This document shows, piece by piece, positions 48,016 to 58,326 of a stretch of 64,000 nucleotides of DNA (positions are counted from its first letter, which is position 1; each line of letters opens with the position of its first letter). The DNA is taken from NCBI GenBank assembly GCA_900491605.1, contig UESW01005036.1, positions 686,536 through 750,535 of the forward strand. Reading direction: 5' to 3'. The notes beneath the pieces were generated by a model. That model ran no database searches, was not told where the DNA came from, and saw only the letters and a program-made list of their open reading frames with translations. The translations under genes were made by a program, and so were the position numbers. The DNA is from Calamus simplicifolius. Lineage: Eukaryota > Streptophyta > Magnoliopsida > Arecales > Arecaceae.

Positions 48016-50361
48016 TCAAGGCTCACTGGGGCCGGGCTTCTCTTCATCCTTTTTCTCCGTGGGCTCCTCGTCAGACTCCCCAGGTCGGATGTCTTCAAAT
48101 TCAGCAATATCGATCTTGAGGGCCGCGGATACTTTGACCTTGCACATCTCAAAGCTCTGAACATAAGCATCGAGGCTGGCCTCGAGGACTTCCTGCTTGA
48201 ACTCTGGCAAGGCCTTATAATTGGAGATGGCCTGCCCCGCCTCGGCTTCGGCTCGCTGTGCTCTGGCCTCGGCCTCCCAGGCCTTGCTCTTGGCCTCTTC
48301 GGCGCGGGTGCTGGCCTCATCAGCACAGGCCACCGCCCCGGCCTTCTTCGAGCCCGCCTCCGCTGCCGCCCTCTCTGCCGCAATTCGAGTCTCCTCCTCG
48401 GCACGTTGAAGCCATCGAGTCAACTCCTCGTTCTGCACCGCGGAGGCTTTTAATCTCTATGAGGCCAACTCCATTTTGGCCTCGGCTGCGGAGGCCCGGC
48501 CGCTCTCAGCTTCAGCCCAGCTCTCCATCTCCCTCAGGCGACCGACCCAGCTCTCCTCGTGGGCCGAGGTTTCTTGATGAAGGCGGGCAAGGCTTTCGGC
48601 CTGCGCCATGCTCTCCTTCTTATATCTATCGGCCCGCGCCAAGGCCTTGGTCATTGTGTTGGAAGAATGGGCTAGCGCCTCGCGGAGGCCCAATGCTCCA
48701 TTGGCCATCTGTAGCAGAGGAAGCATGTCAGCTACGAGAAGAAGAAGAAATATGGGAAAAATGAGAAGTATTCAAAATTTACCTGGACAACATAGACCAT
48801 GACTATATCTAGGAGTGCGGAGTGACTCATTCCCCGCGTCTCCTCTTCAAACTTGGCAGTTCAAACTCCCAACAGGAGGCGGAAGGCCTACGTGGCATCA
48901 GCCATTGTACCGACCATGGGAACCAGCCTCGTCTGCCCCACCTGCGGGCCTTCGGCTAGGAGACGGGCCGGGCATCGGGCCAATTGGTGGGATGAGCTCC
49001 CCGGCTCACCTCTTTGCTTCTCGGTCGCCTCTGCCCCATTCCGGGCCTCCCTGGCGACCCGCTCCCCCTCGCTGGCGATTGGGGAAGCACCTTCTCTCTC
49101 TGGCTCTGCAGCAGCTGGAGGGCCGACAGCAACAGTAACTCGCCCCGCCTTGGGCACATCGGCAGCGGCGGGAGATTCCTCCTCTCCATCCAAAACTACC
49201 ACCGTCGTTTCGGTGGTGGCCGGAATCTCTCCTTCTTCAATTTTGGCCCTCGCTAGCTTTCGGGCCGCTCCTACAACCGGCTTCTTCTCAGCCGGCTCCC
49301 CCACAGGCGTTGGGGCTGCGATCGGCCTGGCCGGCTCCCTTCCCCAAAGTTTCTTCGCCGGCCTGGATGACTCTTCGGTCGCCCACCTTTTCTACCTCAA
49401 AACGGCCTCGAAATCGCTGGCAGAAACCTTCATTGCTGCACAGAAAAGAATAATGAGCATCAGTGGCGGTATGGACAGAAGGATTCAGGCGCCAACCTCA
49501 CCGGTCGCCGGGGCTAACTCGGCTTCTACCAGGTTCTCCTCGGACAGGAGTTCCTTGTAGCCGAAGATTTGACAGTTGGACAGTTGAGTGAATAATTCCT
49601 TATCCCTATCCCTTACGGTGGAATCTTCGTTGGAGCTAGTATCGGGCTCCCTCCAAGCGGCCTTGACCCCCTCGATATGGGCAAAAAGAAATCTAGGTTT
49701 CCACCCCCTAATTTTAGATGGGAGGCCTAAGGGGAAAGCTCTACCTGGCCTGGCGGTAAATGCCAACCAAGCACCCTCACCTTGACGGCGGAGCTTATAG
49801 AAAGCTCGGAACAGAGATAGCCTTGGGTGGGCCCCCTCGAAATGACAAAGGATGACAAAGGCGTAGATGATCTGAATCGAGTTTGGAGTCAACTGTGCCG
49901 GCACTAACCTATACCTATCTAAGAGATTAAGGAAAAAAGGATGGAAAGGAAGGCGCAGCCCGCACCGGAAGAACTCCTCGTACAGAGCGACCCGACCTAG
50001 ATGGTCAGAGGTCACCCTGTCTTCGGGCCCCGGCGCGGATAGGCCAACGAAGTCAGGGACCTGGTATTTAGCTCTAACGGCCTCTAAGTCCTTAGAGGTC
50101 GTGGTTGAAGCCACCCCCGCTGGACCCGCTGGATCAGAACTCACCGCCGGAGGGCGCCGGACGGCGAGAGGACAAGGGGACTGCCCTAATAGGAGGACCA
50201 GAGGTGGTCGGAGGTCCTATTGCCCCTGATTGACCATGGATGACGATGCTGCCCATCGATTGAGGCATTCGACTACTAGCTACAGGGTCCTAGTCTTCAC
50301 TGCTAGATTGGGAAGACTCTTCTATGGGTCTCTTGCCCTCCCTAATGGCACGGCGGTCCAT
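48016..50361 (-). pseudogene. Tat-2 antisense gene (putative gypsy-type transposon protein)
   Basis: Runs opposite to pol. The start MDRRAIREGKR at 50361 is followed by a Ser/Glu-rich stretch with a TAG about 24 codons in. The conserved domain at 49485-50144 (LSAPGPEDRV, LYEEFFRCGLRLPFHPF, DRYRLVPAQLTPNS, LLSEENLVEAELAP) resembles Pfam Transposase_28. A likely intron, GTGAGG at 49501 to TGTGCAG at 49436, joins it to NEGF/MKVSASDFEAVL. A Pro/Glu linker (48888-49304) and two Ala/Glu coiled-coil frames (48457-48726, 48016-48438) end FEMCKVKVSAALKIDIAEFE and PGPSEP. Domain order and C-terminus parallel the Tat-1 antisense gene. Its biochemical role is unknown; I infer an accessory element protein. 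Confidence 0.8.
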
Positions 50362-50483
50362 AGGTAAAAAAGGGATGAAACTAACCTGGGAGTTGGAAAG
50401 ACTCGGGTCACAGAATAACTCAGGGAAGAAGAAAGTAGAAGAAAGCAATGGCAGCGTAAAAGTTTCTATAGGCTCTAGAAAGG

Positions 50484-50491
50484 TTTTTATA
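50484..50491 (-). promoter_or_regulatory. TATA box of the Tat-2 antisense gene
   Basis: The minus strand reads CTATAAAAACC, 130 bp upstream of the antisense ATG and 416 bp from the 3' LTR edge. The leader contains TTCCAACTCCCAG|GTTAGT, close to TTCCAAATCCAG|GTCAGT in Tat-1. Confidence 0.7.
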
Positions 50492-50890
50492 GCCCCTGTC
50501 TCTAGCTAACACCGCCCGAGATCCCGCCACCTGGCGCGCGTCCATTACGTTGCAGGCTGCCAGCCAAAAATCTTGCCTGCGCCCGAGGCGTGCCGCCTCG
50601 ATCCGCTCCAGGAGACATGATCCCTGGCCAATTGCGGGCCATAGAAAATAGAGCGGCAATGATGTCCTTGCCTTTTTTCATCACCCAATGAGCTCCTTCT
50701 CCGGAGCGTCCGGCGCCAATGTCATCACCACCTAATGCATGATTACGGAAGATCTTCGAAGCGACACTGCCTCGAAACAAAGTGCTAGCTCATCAACCCA
50801 TTTAAAGCGTACTAAAGGAAGCAATCAATCTTTTTGAATTTTTGCGCCCCTTTCGCCCAAAGGATTGTGGGCGCGTGGTCCTTAGCGCTC

Positions 50891-50906
50891 ACGGGCGGGG
50901 GGCATC
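50891..50906 (+). other. Tat-2 polypurine tract
   Basis: ACGGGCGGGGGGCATC directly precedes the 3' LTR. G-rich, with a few pyrimidines. Confidence 0.6.
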
Positions 50907-52720
50907 TGATGTGGCTGGTGTAGCCACAAGGGTAATTTTGATAAAACTAAAACATTAGTGCGCTCCGGCATCTCCAAGCCCGCCGAGTCGGCCCCGACCA
51001 TTCCTGGTCGGCCCCGACATCTCCAAGCCCGCCGAGTCAGTCCCGACCATTCCTGGTCGGCCCCTCTCGGCCCCGGCGTCTCCAAGCCCGCCGAGTCGGT
51101 CCTGACCATTCCTGGTCGGCCCTTCTCGGCCCCGGCATCTCCAAGCCCACCGAGCCGGCCCCGACCATTCCTGATCGGCCCCTCTTAGTCCTGGCATCTC
51201 CAAGCCCGCCGACTCGGCCCCGACCATTCATGGTCGGTGCCTCTCGGCCCCGGCGTTTCCAAGCCTACCGAGTCAGCCCCGACCATTCCTGGTTAGCCCC
51301 TCTCGGCCCAGCGTCTCCAAGCCCACTGAGTCGGCCCTGACCATTCCTGGTCGGCCCTTCTCGGCCCTGGCGTCTCCAAGCCCGTCGAGTCAGCCCCGAC
51401 CATTCCTGGTCAGCCCTTCTCGGACCCGGTGTCTCCAAGCCTGCCGAGCCGGCCTCGACCATTCATGGTTGGCCCCTCTCGGCCCCGGCATCTCCAAGCC
51501 CGTCGAGCCGGCCCCGACCATTCCTGGTCGGCCCTTCTCGGCCCCGGCGTCTCCAAGCCCGCCGAGTTGGCCCCGACTATTCCTGGTCGGCCCTTCTCGG
51601 TCCCGGCATCTCCAAGCCCGCCGAGTTGGCCCCTCTCGGCCACGACGTCTCCAAGCCCGTCGAGCCGGCCCCGACCATTCCTGGTCGGCCCCTCTTGGCC
51701 CCGGCGTCTCCAAGCCCGCCGAGTTGGCCCCGACCATTCCTGGTGTCGGCCCCTCTCGGCCCCGGCGTCTCCAAGCTCACCGAGCCGGCCCTGACCATTC
51801 CTGGTCGGTCCCTCTCGGCCCCGGCGTCTCCAAGCCCATCGAGTTGGCCCCGACCATTCTTGGTTGGCCCTTCTCGGCCCCGGCGTCTCCAAGCCCACCG
51901 AGTCGGCCCCGACCATTCCTGGTCGGCCCTTCTCGGCCCCGGCGTCTCCAAGCCCGCCGAGCCAGCCCCGACCATTCCTGGTCGGCCCCTCTTGGCCCCG
52001 GCATCTCCAAGCCCGCCGAGCCAGCCCCGACTATTCCTGGTCGGCCCCGCCCCGGCACGTCCTATTCAGCGAGGCTAGCCTCGGCCACCCCTGGCCGACC
52101 CAGATAAGCCTCGGCTCCCTCGGGAGAGTTGAGATTTCCCGGTTTCCTCCAAATCTGCCCCAACACGGCCCTGGTAGCTCGGGATGCTACCTCTCTGACC
52201 CGCACCGCCTGACAACGCCAGATCCAACTACCCACTGGCCACGCTACTGATGGGGCTGGACCCAACTACCCAATAGCCCCACTGGCTGATGGGACTTAGC
52301 CCACCAACCGCCGTTTTCTCCCTTTCCGATGGGACAGGACCCACCAACCAGCGTAGTTTCACGCAACTCCCAAGAACCCGCAGACATTCCTTCTTCACAG
52401 AATCCCACGTGATCATGCTAGGGTTAACCCCTATAAAAAGGTGAATCCACTCAATAATCAGGTATGCGCGATAACCCCAAAAAAATCGCTATCCTAAGGC
52501 CCAGAGAGGAATCCCTCCTCCCCGGGAACACCTTTTTCATCTAAAAAGAGCTCATTCGAGCTCCTCTTCTGCTGTGACCTCAATTGCTAACTTGGGCATC
52601 GAAGGGTCCTACCGGAGAATCCTCTCCGGTCCTGGAACTTCTTTGCAGGCAACCTGGTGAAGCAAAGGTTTGAGAATCAGTCTGTTCCCGGCGTTCAGGA
52701 CCAGTGATTGGGCGTCATCA
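50907..52720 (+). repeat. Tat-2 3' LTR
   Basis: 1814 bp, starting TGATGTGGCTGGTGTAGCCA like the 5' LTR. The 59-bp array (about 50975-52050) has about 18 units against about 26 in the 5' LTR, and a segment of roughly 40 bp near 52310 is absent from the 5' LTR. TATA at 52432-52440. Confidence 0.95.
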
Positions 52721-52725
52721 GTTCC
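52721..52725. repeat. Right target-site duplication of Tat-2
   Basis: GTTCC directly after GCGTCATCA. Confidence 0.95.
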
Positions 52726-53410
52726 TAAGCTTTTCTAATAGCAAAGGGCTTGACTCTCCTTTAAGAGAATGAAATATGCATACCTTAGCCTAATTTATTT
52801 CATGTGTTATTCATCTCTCTTGTAATTTCATAATTTTTATGGCTATTTCAATTCCAATTTTGGTGTGATTTCACCAACAATTTAAGAAGATTCAATGAAG
52901 CCTAAATCATAAAAAGCTTACCAACAATAATGGAGATCTCAACAAGCCCTTTTACTTCAAAGGAGGCCATTTTAATAGATGGAAAGAGAAGCGTCATTCT
53001 ATCTCAACCTTCTCAAAGTTCCCTATGTACTCTTTCAGAAGAATCCAAATATGATCAATAATGGCATGCCTAAGGATGAGCTCATTGAGCATAAAAAAAG
53101 AAGTACGGATAAGATGAGTATAACTATCGATACTATCTCTTAACTTCCTTAGATCAATATTATGATGACCATGAAAATATTTATCTTAATACAAAGAAGA
53201 TTTTGAAAGCCTTGCGTTGGAATATGATATCCTACTAGTCGTTTCTTCATTACCAAATTGTGGATGACAAAACTATGGTTGAACAAGTGCAAGACTTTCA
53301 AATGATTGCATATGAAGTTCAGTTTGAAGGCATAAAGTTTGGAGACAAATTGATCATATTGGGGTTCGTTGACAAAACTATCACCATTATGAAGAGAATT
53401 CCTTAAATCC
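52726..53410 (+). pseudogene. Copia-C: LTR end and gag fragment
   Basis: A stretch ending TTTCACCAACA (about 52882) looks like a Copia LTR terminus, followed by broken gag text: FKGGHFNRWKEKRH near 52960 and [19 protein letters not shown] with [10 protein letters not shown] near 53275-53370, typical of Copia gag (UBN2 type). Frameshifts and stops are frequent. Tat-2 inserted into this element's LTR, so 37590-38018 is probably its left portion. Confidence 0.55.
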
Positions 53411-54200
53411 TAAGGTTATGTTTAGATGGAGGATTGGTAAGAAAATTATTTGTTTAACTACACTTAGGGGGAATTTCCAAAATTTTATATAATTTATAAA
53501 TTCCTTAAATAGTCATTGCAAATTTTACCTCTAAAGATGCCATTTACAAATTTCCACTAAAAATCTTTTTGAGAGTAGTCAAAATTTTTAATTTTGTTCA
53601 CATACCAAAATATTTACATAAATATTTCAAAAATTTTATTTACATAAATATTTATTTTTATTACTTGCAAATATTTATTTTAAATATTTATATAATTTTA
53701 TTTTTTACATCTCTATTTAATTTATTTATAAAATATCTATTATATAAAAATTATTTTATTTAAAATATTAATAATTTGTAATTAACATTTATGTAAATAT
53801 TATAATAACTATTAAAATAATAAAACTACATAAATATTATTTATTCATTAAATAAATATTACACAAATAAAATACAATTTACTATAATAATTAATATTAT
53901 TAATAATGTTAATTATTAATATAATTCTATTAAATTAAAATATTTACATAATAAATTAAATTTAATTTATAATTTATACAATAAAATTTTATTTTTGCAT
54001 ATTCTTTCTAAATAAGAATATAAATTTATAAATTCATAATTTAAATAAGGTTTTTGGTGGGGGGGGGGGGGGTTGACATATCCAAACTCCTTTAGATTTC
54101 CCATGAAACGCAAAGCTAAGGTCCAAAATGGGACTCATGGCTAGGCTTTAGTCACGAAGTCTGAGAAAGAGGAAAGGACAAAGATAAGAGAAAATCACTT
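53411..54200. other. AT-rich noncoding stretch with a G14 run
   Basis: Very AT-rich (ATTTAT/TAAATATT words), with no gene. The run of 14 G at 54059-54072 is unusual here and lies at the edge of the LINE-bearing block. Confidence 0.7.
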
Positions 54201-54216
54201 CGCATGACATAATTCC

Positions 54217-55378
54217 TTGGTGTTCTGTTTCGTCAATGAGGGGTTCTTTCGTCGCATCCTCACTATTCCTCTTATTTCGGATCACACCTCCAACATCAGA
54301 TTATGGAGAAGATACTGTATTTCTATTGCTCCCACCAGGGACCTACGGTGTGGATTTGGCAACTTTCCATTCATCCCAGGATTTGGCTCTTTATATGGAA
54401 GGACTATCTTTCTACCTGCTTCCTACTTTCTAGAAGGGATCTAACCATTCAGCCTACTTGTCCTTTACGCGTCTGAAGGAGGAGACTGTTGATCATGCTA
54501 TCTTCACCTATATCAGAGCGAGATAGATATGGTAAATTTTAGGTCACCATCCTTGGGTGGATGATTTTAGTCCTCAACATATATCTTTTTGGGCATTATC
54601 TGTCAGAATAATCGAAGGGGTATCTATCAGCAGGGTGCTATTTGGGCCCATTTAGCTTATCAGATTTGGTTATCTCAAAACCTACTTGTTTTCATAGACG
54701 AGATTTTACCTTCCTATAGGATAGTCAGGACAGCTATCTCTTTATTTGCTGAATATAAACTTTATCATACGGCTCTTGATTCTGACAATCCTGACCTCTA
54801 GGACTCCTCTACTGCCTTGGCAGCACACCGGCATACGGTCTTCATCTCTTGGGAGCCCTTACCTCCAGAGTTTATCAAAATCAACTTTGACGAGAGTGTT
54901 CGGGGAAGATTTGTAGGTTCAACTTTTTTTATCCATGGGTCTGACAGAGCTATATTGACACTAGAAGGATTTGGCCTTCTTGACTCTTTTATTCCTCTTA
55001 CGGAGCTTTATGCTACTTGGGCTAGCATCTCCTACACCACTTGTATCATTGGTGCTCACAGTCTTTTATTAAGAAAGATTCTTTTACTGTCATTCGATAG
55101 CCCCAACAGGACTCATACGACCATCTGCCAATCAACTCTTTGATCTGTGACATATGGTCTACTCTTTAGGATGCTAACAGAGTTTAGATTCGACATGTCT
55201 ATTGGGAAGCCAACTCGTAGCAGACTGGATTGCTATCTGGATGGCCTATCACTTCAGTTTCTAGAGCTGAAAGCATGGAGACCCTTGCTCAATTGTCCTT
55301 AAACAAATTTTATTTCTGACATATCGAGTTTGACTCGTGCTAGAATGGTGTGATCATCTGCTTATACAAAAAAAAAAA
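54217..55378 (+). pseudogene. 5'-truncated LINE: zinc-knuckle and RNase H tail
   Basis: The text matches the C-terminal end of plant L1-type elements. A zf-RVT-like segment in broken frames lies at about 54300-54600 (QPTCPL, ETVDHAIF). A linker with AHLAYQIWLSQNLLVF (54640-54700) leads to an RNase H-like domain from about 54845 (SWEPLPPEFIKINFDESVRG, ELYATWASISYTT) whose tail (DIWSTL, RHVYWEAN) continues through stops to about 55260. An A-run at 55368-55378 may be the poly(A) tail. The endonuclease and RT are absent, as in 5'-truncated insertions. Confidence 0.75.
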
Positions 55379-56939
55379 GAGAAAAGAAGGGAGAGGGGGA
55401 AGAGAGAGAGATGGGAGAAACAAGAGATGCTCACCTCTTGTCTCAAAATAGGGAAGGCTTTCCCTTCCCTGGCTCAAATCTTTCCACCCACTCAAACGAA
55501 GAAAGAGAGAGTGGTGGGGTTCATCAGTAGTGGAAGGCTACCAGTAGCTAGCTATGGTGGCAACTCATTGGAACCCAAGAAATAGAAGAAAAAACTAAAA
55601 TATAAAGAGAAGCTACCTCAATTTCAAGGCCATCGGGTCTTACTGGTTTGGTGAATGATGATCAAGAGTTGGCTATGGACAATAATAAAGCCACTGAATT
55701 AGGAGATTAGTTGCTTTGATTTTCCAATAGAGAAATGGCTCTCGAAAAAGAGGAGTTGCTATTAACTAAAGCACCAACAATTTTGCAGTGAAATTCTAGT
55801 CGATGATGAGTAGAATAAGGAAAGAATGGATGGAGGCTCAATACCTTGCTCTAACAATGCTTTGATGACCACACAATGTAAAGAGTTTTTCAACAATCTA
55901 CCAAGCCTAAAAATGCCTCAATGTTCAGAAGGAGGGCATTTAAATAGAGGGGGAGCTGCCCTCCTCCCCTTTAAAAACCCAATCCTAACCAGTCTCATTT
56001 TAAAGTCCAATAAGATATTTTCTTTTCCATTTTATTCTTTCCTTCCATCTCCATATCGGATGAGGCTTTTGAGTCTGACCCGATCAGTAGAAGTAATGCT
56101 AAGCTTAAAAGGGCTAGCCTCACAATAATATTATTTTAAGCTAGCCTTCATAAAAATATTATTATTAGATTAAGGTCTTACATATTTAGAATGGATTTAA
56201 ACTCAAAAATCCTAACCCCCCAACTTCAAGTAAGGTCGGGTAAGGATTACCCTTCAATTCCACTTGAACTTGCCTCTTACCTAATAAGATTTAACCTAAC
56301 CTAATCTAAGATATAAATAAATAAATAATATTTATGTTTTATATACTATTTATATTTATATAGTTATATCTTTAGTGTTACTAAATTGTATATAAATATA
56401 CCATTCAAGTTGATGAATGGTTGAGGTTTTAATCCAACAAATTTTAATTAATCTAACAAAATCATCTCAAATCTTTTTTCTCTTTTAAAATTATCGTCCA
56501 ACCTAATATAACTCGATTAATTAACATGTCTCAATCTAATCTAACCTAACTCAAATTGCACTAAGTTAAAGAAATTCCAATCCAATGTTGGCTTCAATCA
56601 AAGAGATATAAAGATTGGATTGGATTCAGATCCTAGCCCAACTTGCATGAGTTTTAGCTTCCCTTCATCCATAAGAATTCCTTAGTGTTATAGATTAAAC
56701 TTGATATTTTTTAAATTAACTTTGAAAGAAGAAATTTCTATCGTGAAAACCTATTAGTGTCATATGAAATTGCCGCTATTAATTGCATAAGAAGTTTTTG
56801 TTATTAATTGCATAGAAAGTTTTTGTTATTTAATTACATAGGAAGTTACCATTTTGAATTAAGTAATATATATTTATCCAATGAGTTTTCAAATTTTTTC
56901 TAAGCACATGGAATCTTTCATCAAGTTACCATGTCTTAT
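55379..56939. other. Noncoding stretch, nothing recognised
   Basis: Purine-rich start (GAGAGA type, 55380-55420), then AT-rich DNA. A 100-codon open frame at 55826-56128 has no recognisable homology and is not supported. Confidence 0.55.
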
Positions 56940-57282
56940 TCACCTCAAAATGGAGCTTCAAAAAAAAAAAAATTGAACTATTTTAAATATGGTTCTATGT
57001 ATGTTGAAAGATAAAAATATGCCTAAAGAATTTTGGAAAGAAGCAGTTGCTTGTGCAGTTTATTTGATGAATAGATTTTTATCAAAAAGGCTTCACAATA
57101 TGACACTTGAGCAAGCATGGAGTTCATACAAGCCTAATTAAGGTTAATCATCTACGCATCTTTGGAAGTGTTGCTTATGTCAAAGTATCTGATGAGAAAA
57201 GGATCAAACTTGATGACAAAGAAGAAAATTGTATTCTTTTAGGATATGTTGAAAATTCAAGTGGCTATAAGTTGTATAATCC
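56940..57282 (+). pseudogene. Copia-D: integrase C-terminal fragment
   Basis: Text typical of the Copia integrase tail: DKNMPKEFWKEAVACAVYLMN with NRFLSKR (about 57015-57090), then HLRIFGSVAYVKVSDEKRIK and LDDKEENCILLGY. It stops within KLYNP exactly where the Tat-3 LTR begins. A frameshift lies near 57125. It could be the same original element as Copia-C, but this cannot be shown. Confidence 0.75.
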
Positions 57283-57369
57283 TGATGTAGCTGATCACAC
57301 CCTCTGGGCGGCAGCATAACACCTTGCGCAATTCACAGAGCCGAATGAGTTGATAGCTCGTTTCTGGTG

Positions 57370-57745
57370 TCGGCATCCTCGCTTTGGCCCCTGGCTTTGG
57401 CCTCGGCTTCTAGCTTCGGCCTCACCCTCACGTCGGCCCCTGGCTTCGACCTCGGCCTCTAGCTTCGGCCTCATCCTCGCCTCGGCCCCTGGCTTCGGCC
57501 CCAGCCTCTGGTTTCGGCCTCGGCCTCTAGCCTCGGTCTCATCCTCGCCTCGGCCCCTGGCTTCGGCCCCGGCCTTTGGCTTCGGCCTCAGCCTCTAGCC
57601 TCGGCCTCATCCTCGCCTCGGCCATTGGCTTCGGCCTCGGCCTCTAGCTTCGATCTCATCCTGGCCTCGGCCCTTGGCTTCGGCCTCAGCCTCTGGCTTC
57701 GGCCCTTGGCTTCGGCCTCGGCCTATGGCTTCGACCTCAACATTG
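57370..57745. repeat. GC-rich minisatellite in the Tat-3 LTR
   Basis: Irregular repeats of GGCCCCTGGCTTCGGCCTCG and TCTAGCTTCGGCCTCATCCT. Open frames here (57350-57598, 57625-) are repeat artefacts. Confidence 0.85.
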
Positions 57746-57992
57746 CACGTTTTTCTAGTATAACGGAGCTGGTCTCAAATACCAGACCCAGGAATCTGAG
57801 GCACCAACCGCCACATATCTTGCTCATCTGTTTTACCAAGATCACGGGCAATTACCAACACACCCTGCAGTTGCCGATATACGCGGCACCCATTCAGCAA
57901 CGACTCACCTGCTCGTCGTTCACGAAGCTCATCCTAACAAAGCAGATTCGACGGTTACAACGGAACGAGGTAAATTTGACCCCCCGAACAGG

Positions 57993-57998
57993 TATAAG
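57993..57998 (+). promoter_or_regulatory. Tat-3 LTR TATA box (candidate)
   Basis: GGTATAAGAAG downstream of the U3 array; a weaker match than in Tat-2 and Copia-B. Confidence 0.55.
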
Positions 57999-58238
57999 AA
58001 GAGGACCCGAGCTCAACGCTGGGGGATCTCTCTCTCTCCCTCTTTCAATCTTTACTCACATACAACATTCCTGTTCTACAACCCACTAACTTGGGCATCG
58101 GAGGGTTCCCACTGGAACTACCGGTCTGGGACTTTTTGTAGGCTCTCGAAGGAAGACGGTGACCTCTCTACATCCTCGAAGGCCCGTGAAGACCTCAGCT
58201 CACCTGACGCTCATCGCAAGTGGTTTGGCAGCAACAAA

Positions 58239-58256
58239 TTAGCATGCCAGGTAGGG
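58239..58256 (+). other. Tat-3 primer binding site
   Basis: TTAGCATGCCAGGTAGGG, two bases after the LTR end. Confidence 0.7.
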
Positions 58257-58326
58257 GGTGGCAGACAGATGTTTACCTTCACGCATCTGCAACCCCTCGA
58301 CTTCTGCAAGGAAGAGGATGGTGACG

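Larger units (their letters stand above)
38024..52720 (+). mobile_element. Tat-2: complete Ty3/Gypsy Tat retrotransposon
   Basis: The 14.7-kb element has TGATG...CATCA LTRs (2206 and 1814 bp), identical flanking GTTCC, PBS, gag (40293-41860), protease-RT-RNase H-aRNase H-integrase (42058-45756), a 141-bp tandem array (45840-47340), an antisense gene (48016-50361, minus) and a GGGCGGGGGG-type polypurine tract before the 3' LTR. The tandem RNase H pair and antisense gene place it in the Tat lineage, with Grande/Retand-like organisation. Frames hold only a few stops and single-base slips each, so it is younger than Tat-1. Confidence 0.95.
57283..58236 (+). repeat. Tat-3 5' LTR
   Basis: TGATGTAGCTGATC to GGCAGCAACA, 954 bp. 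U3 contains a GC-rich array (57370-57745) of the type CTTCGGCCTCGGCCTCTAGC with roughly 20-to-40-bp subunits. TATAAG at 57993-57998. The end is fixed by the PBS two bases later. Confidence 0.78.

Noticed and set aside
50882..52107. Overlapping long frames on both strands in the Tat-2 3' LTR
   Set aside because: Same 59-bp repeat artefact as in the 5' LTR.
55826..56128. A 100-codon plus-strand frame as a host gene
   Set aside because: No recognisable domain, no supporting splice or promoter context, and surrounded by TE remnants.
57350..57720. Ala/Ser/Pro/Arg-rich frames in the Tat-3 LTR
   Set aside because: Array of GGCCTCGGCCTC-type repeats inside the LTR, without homology.
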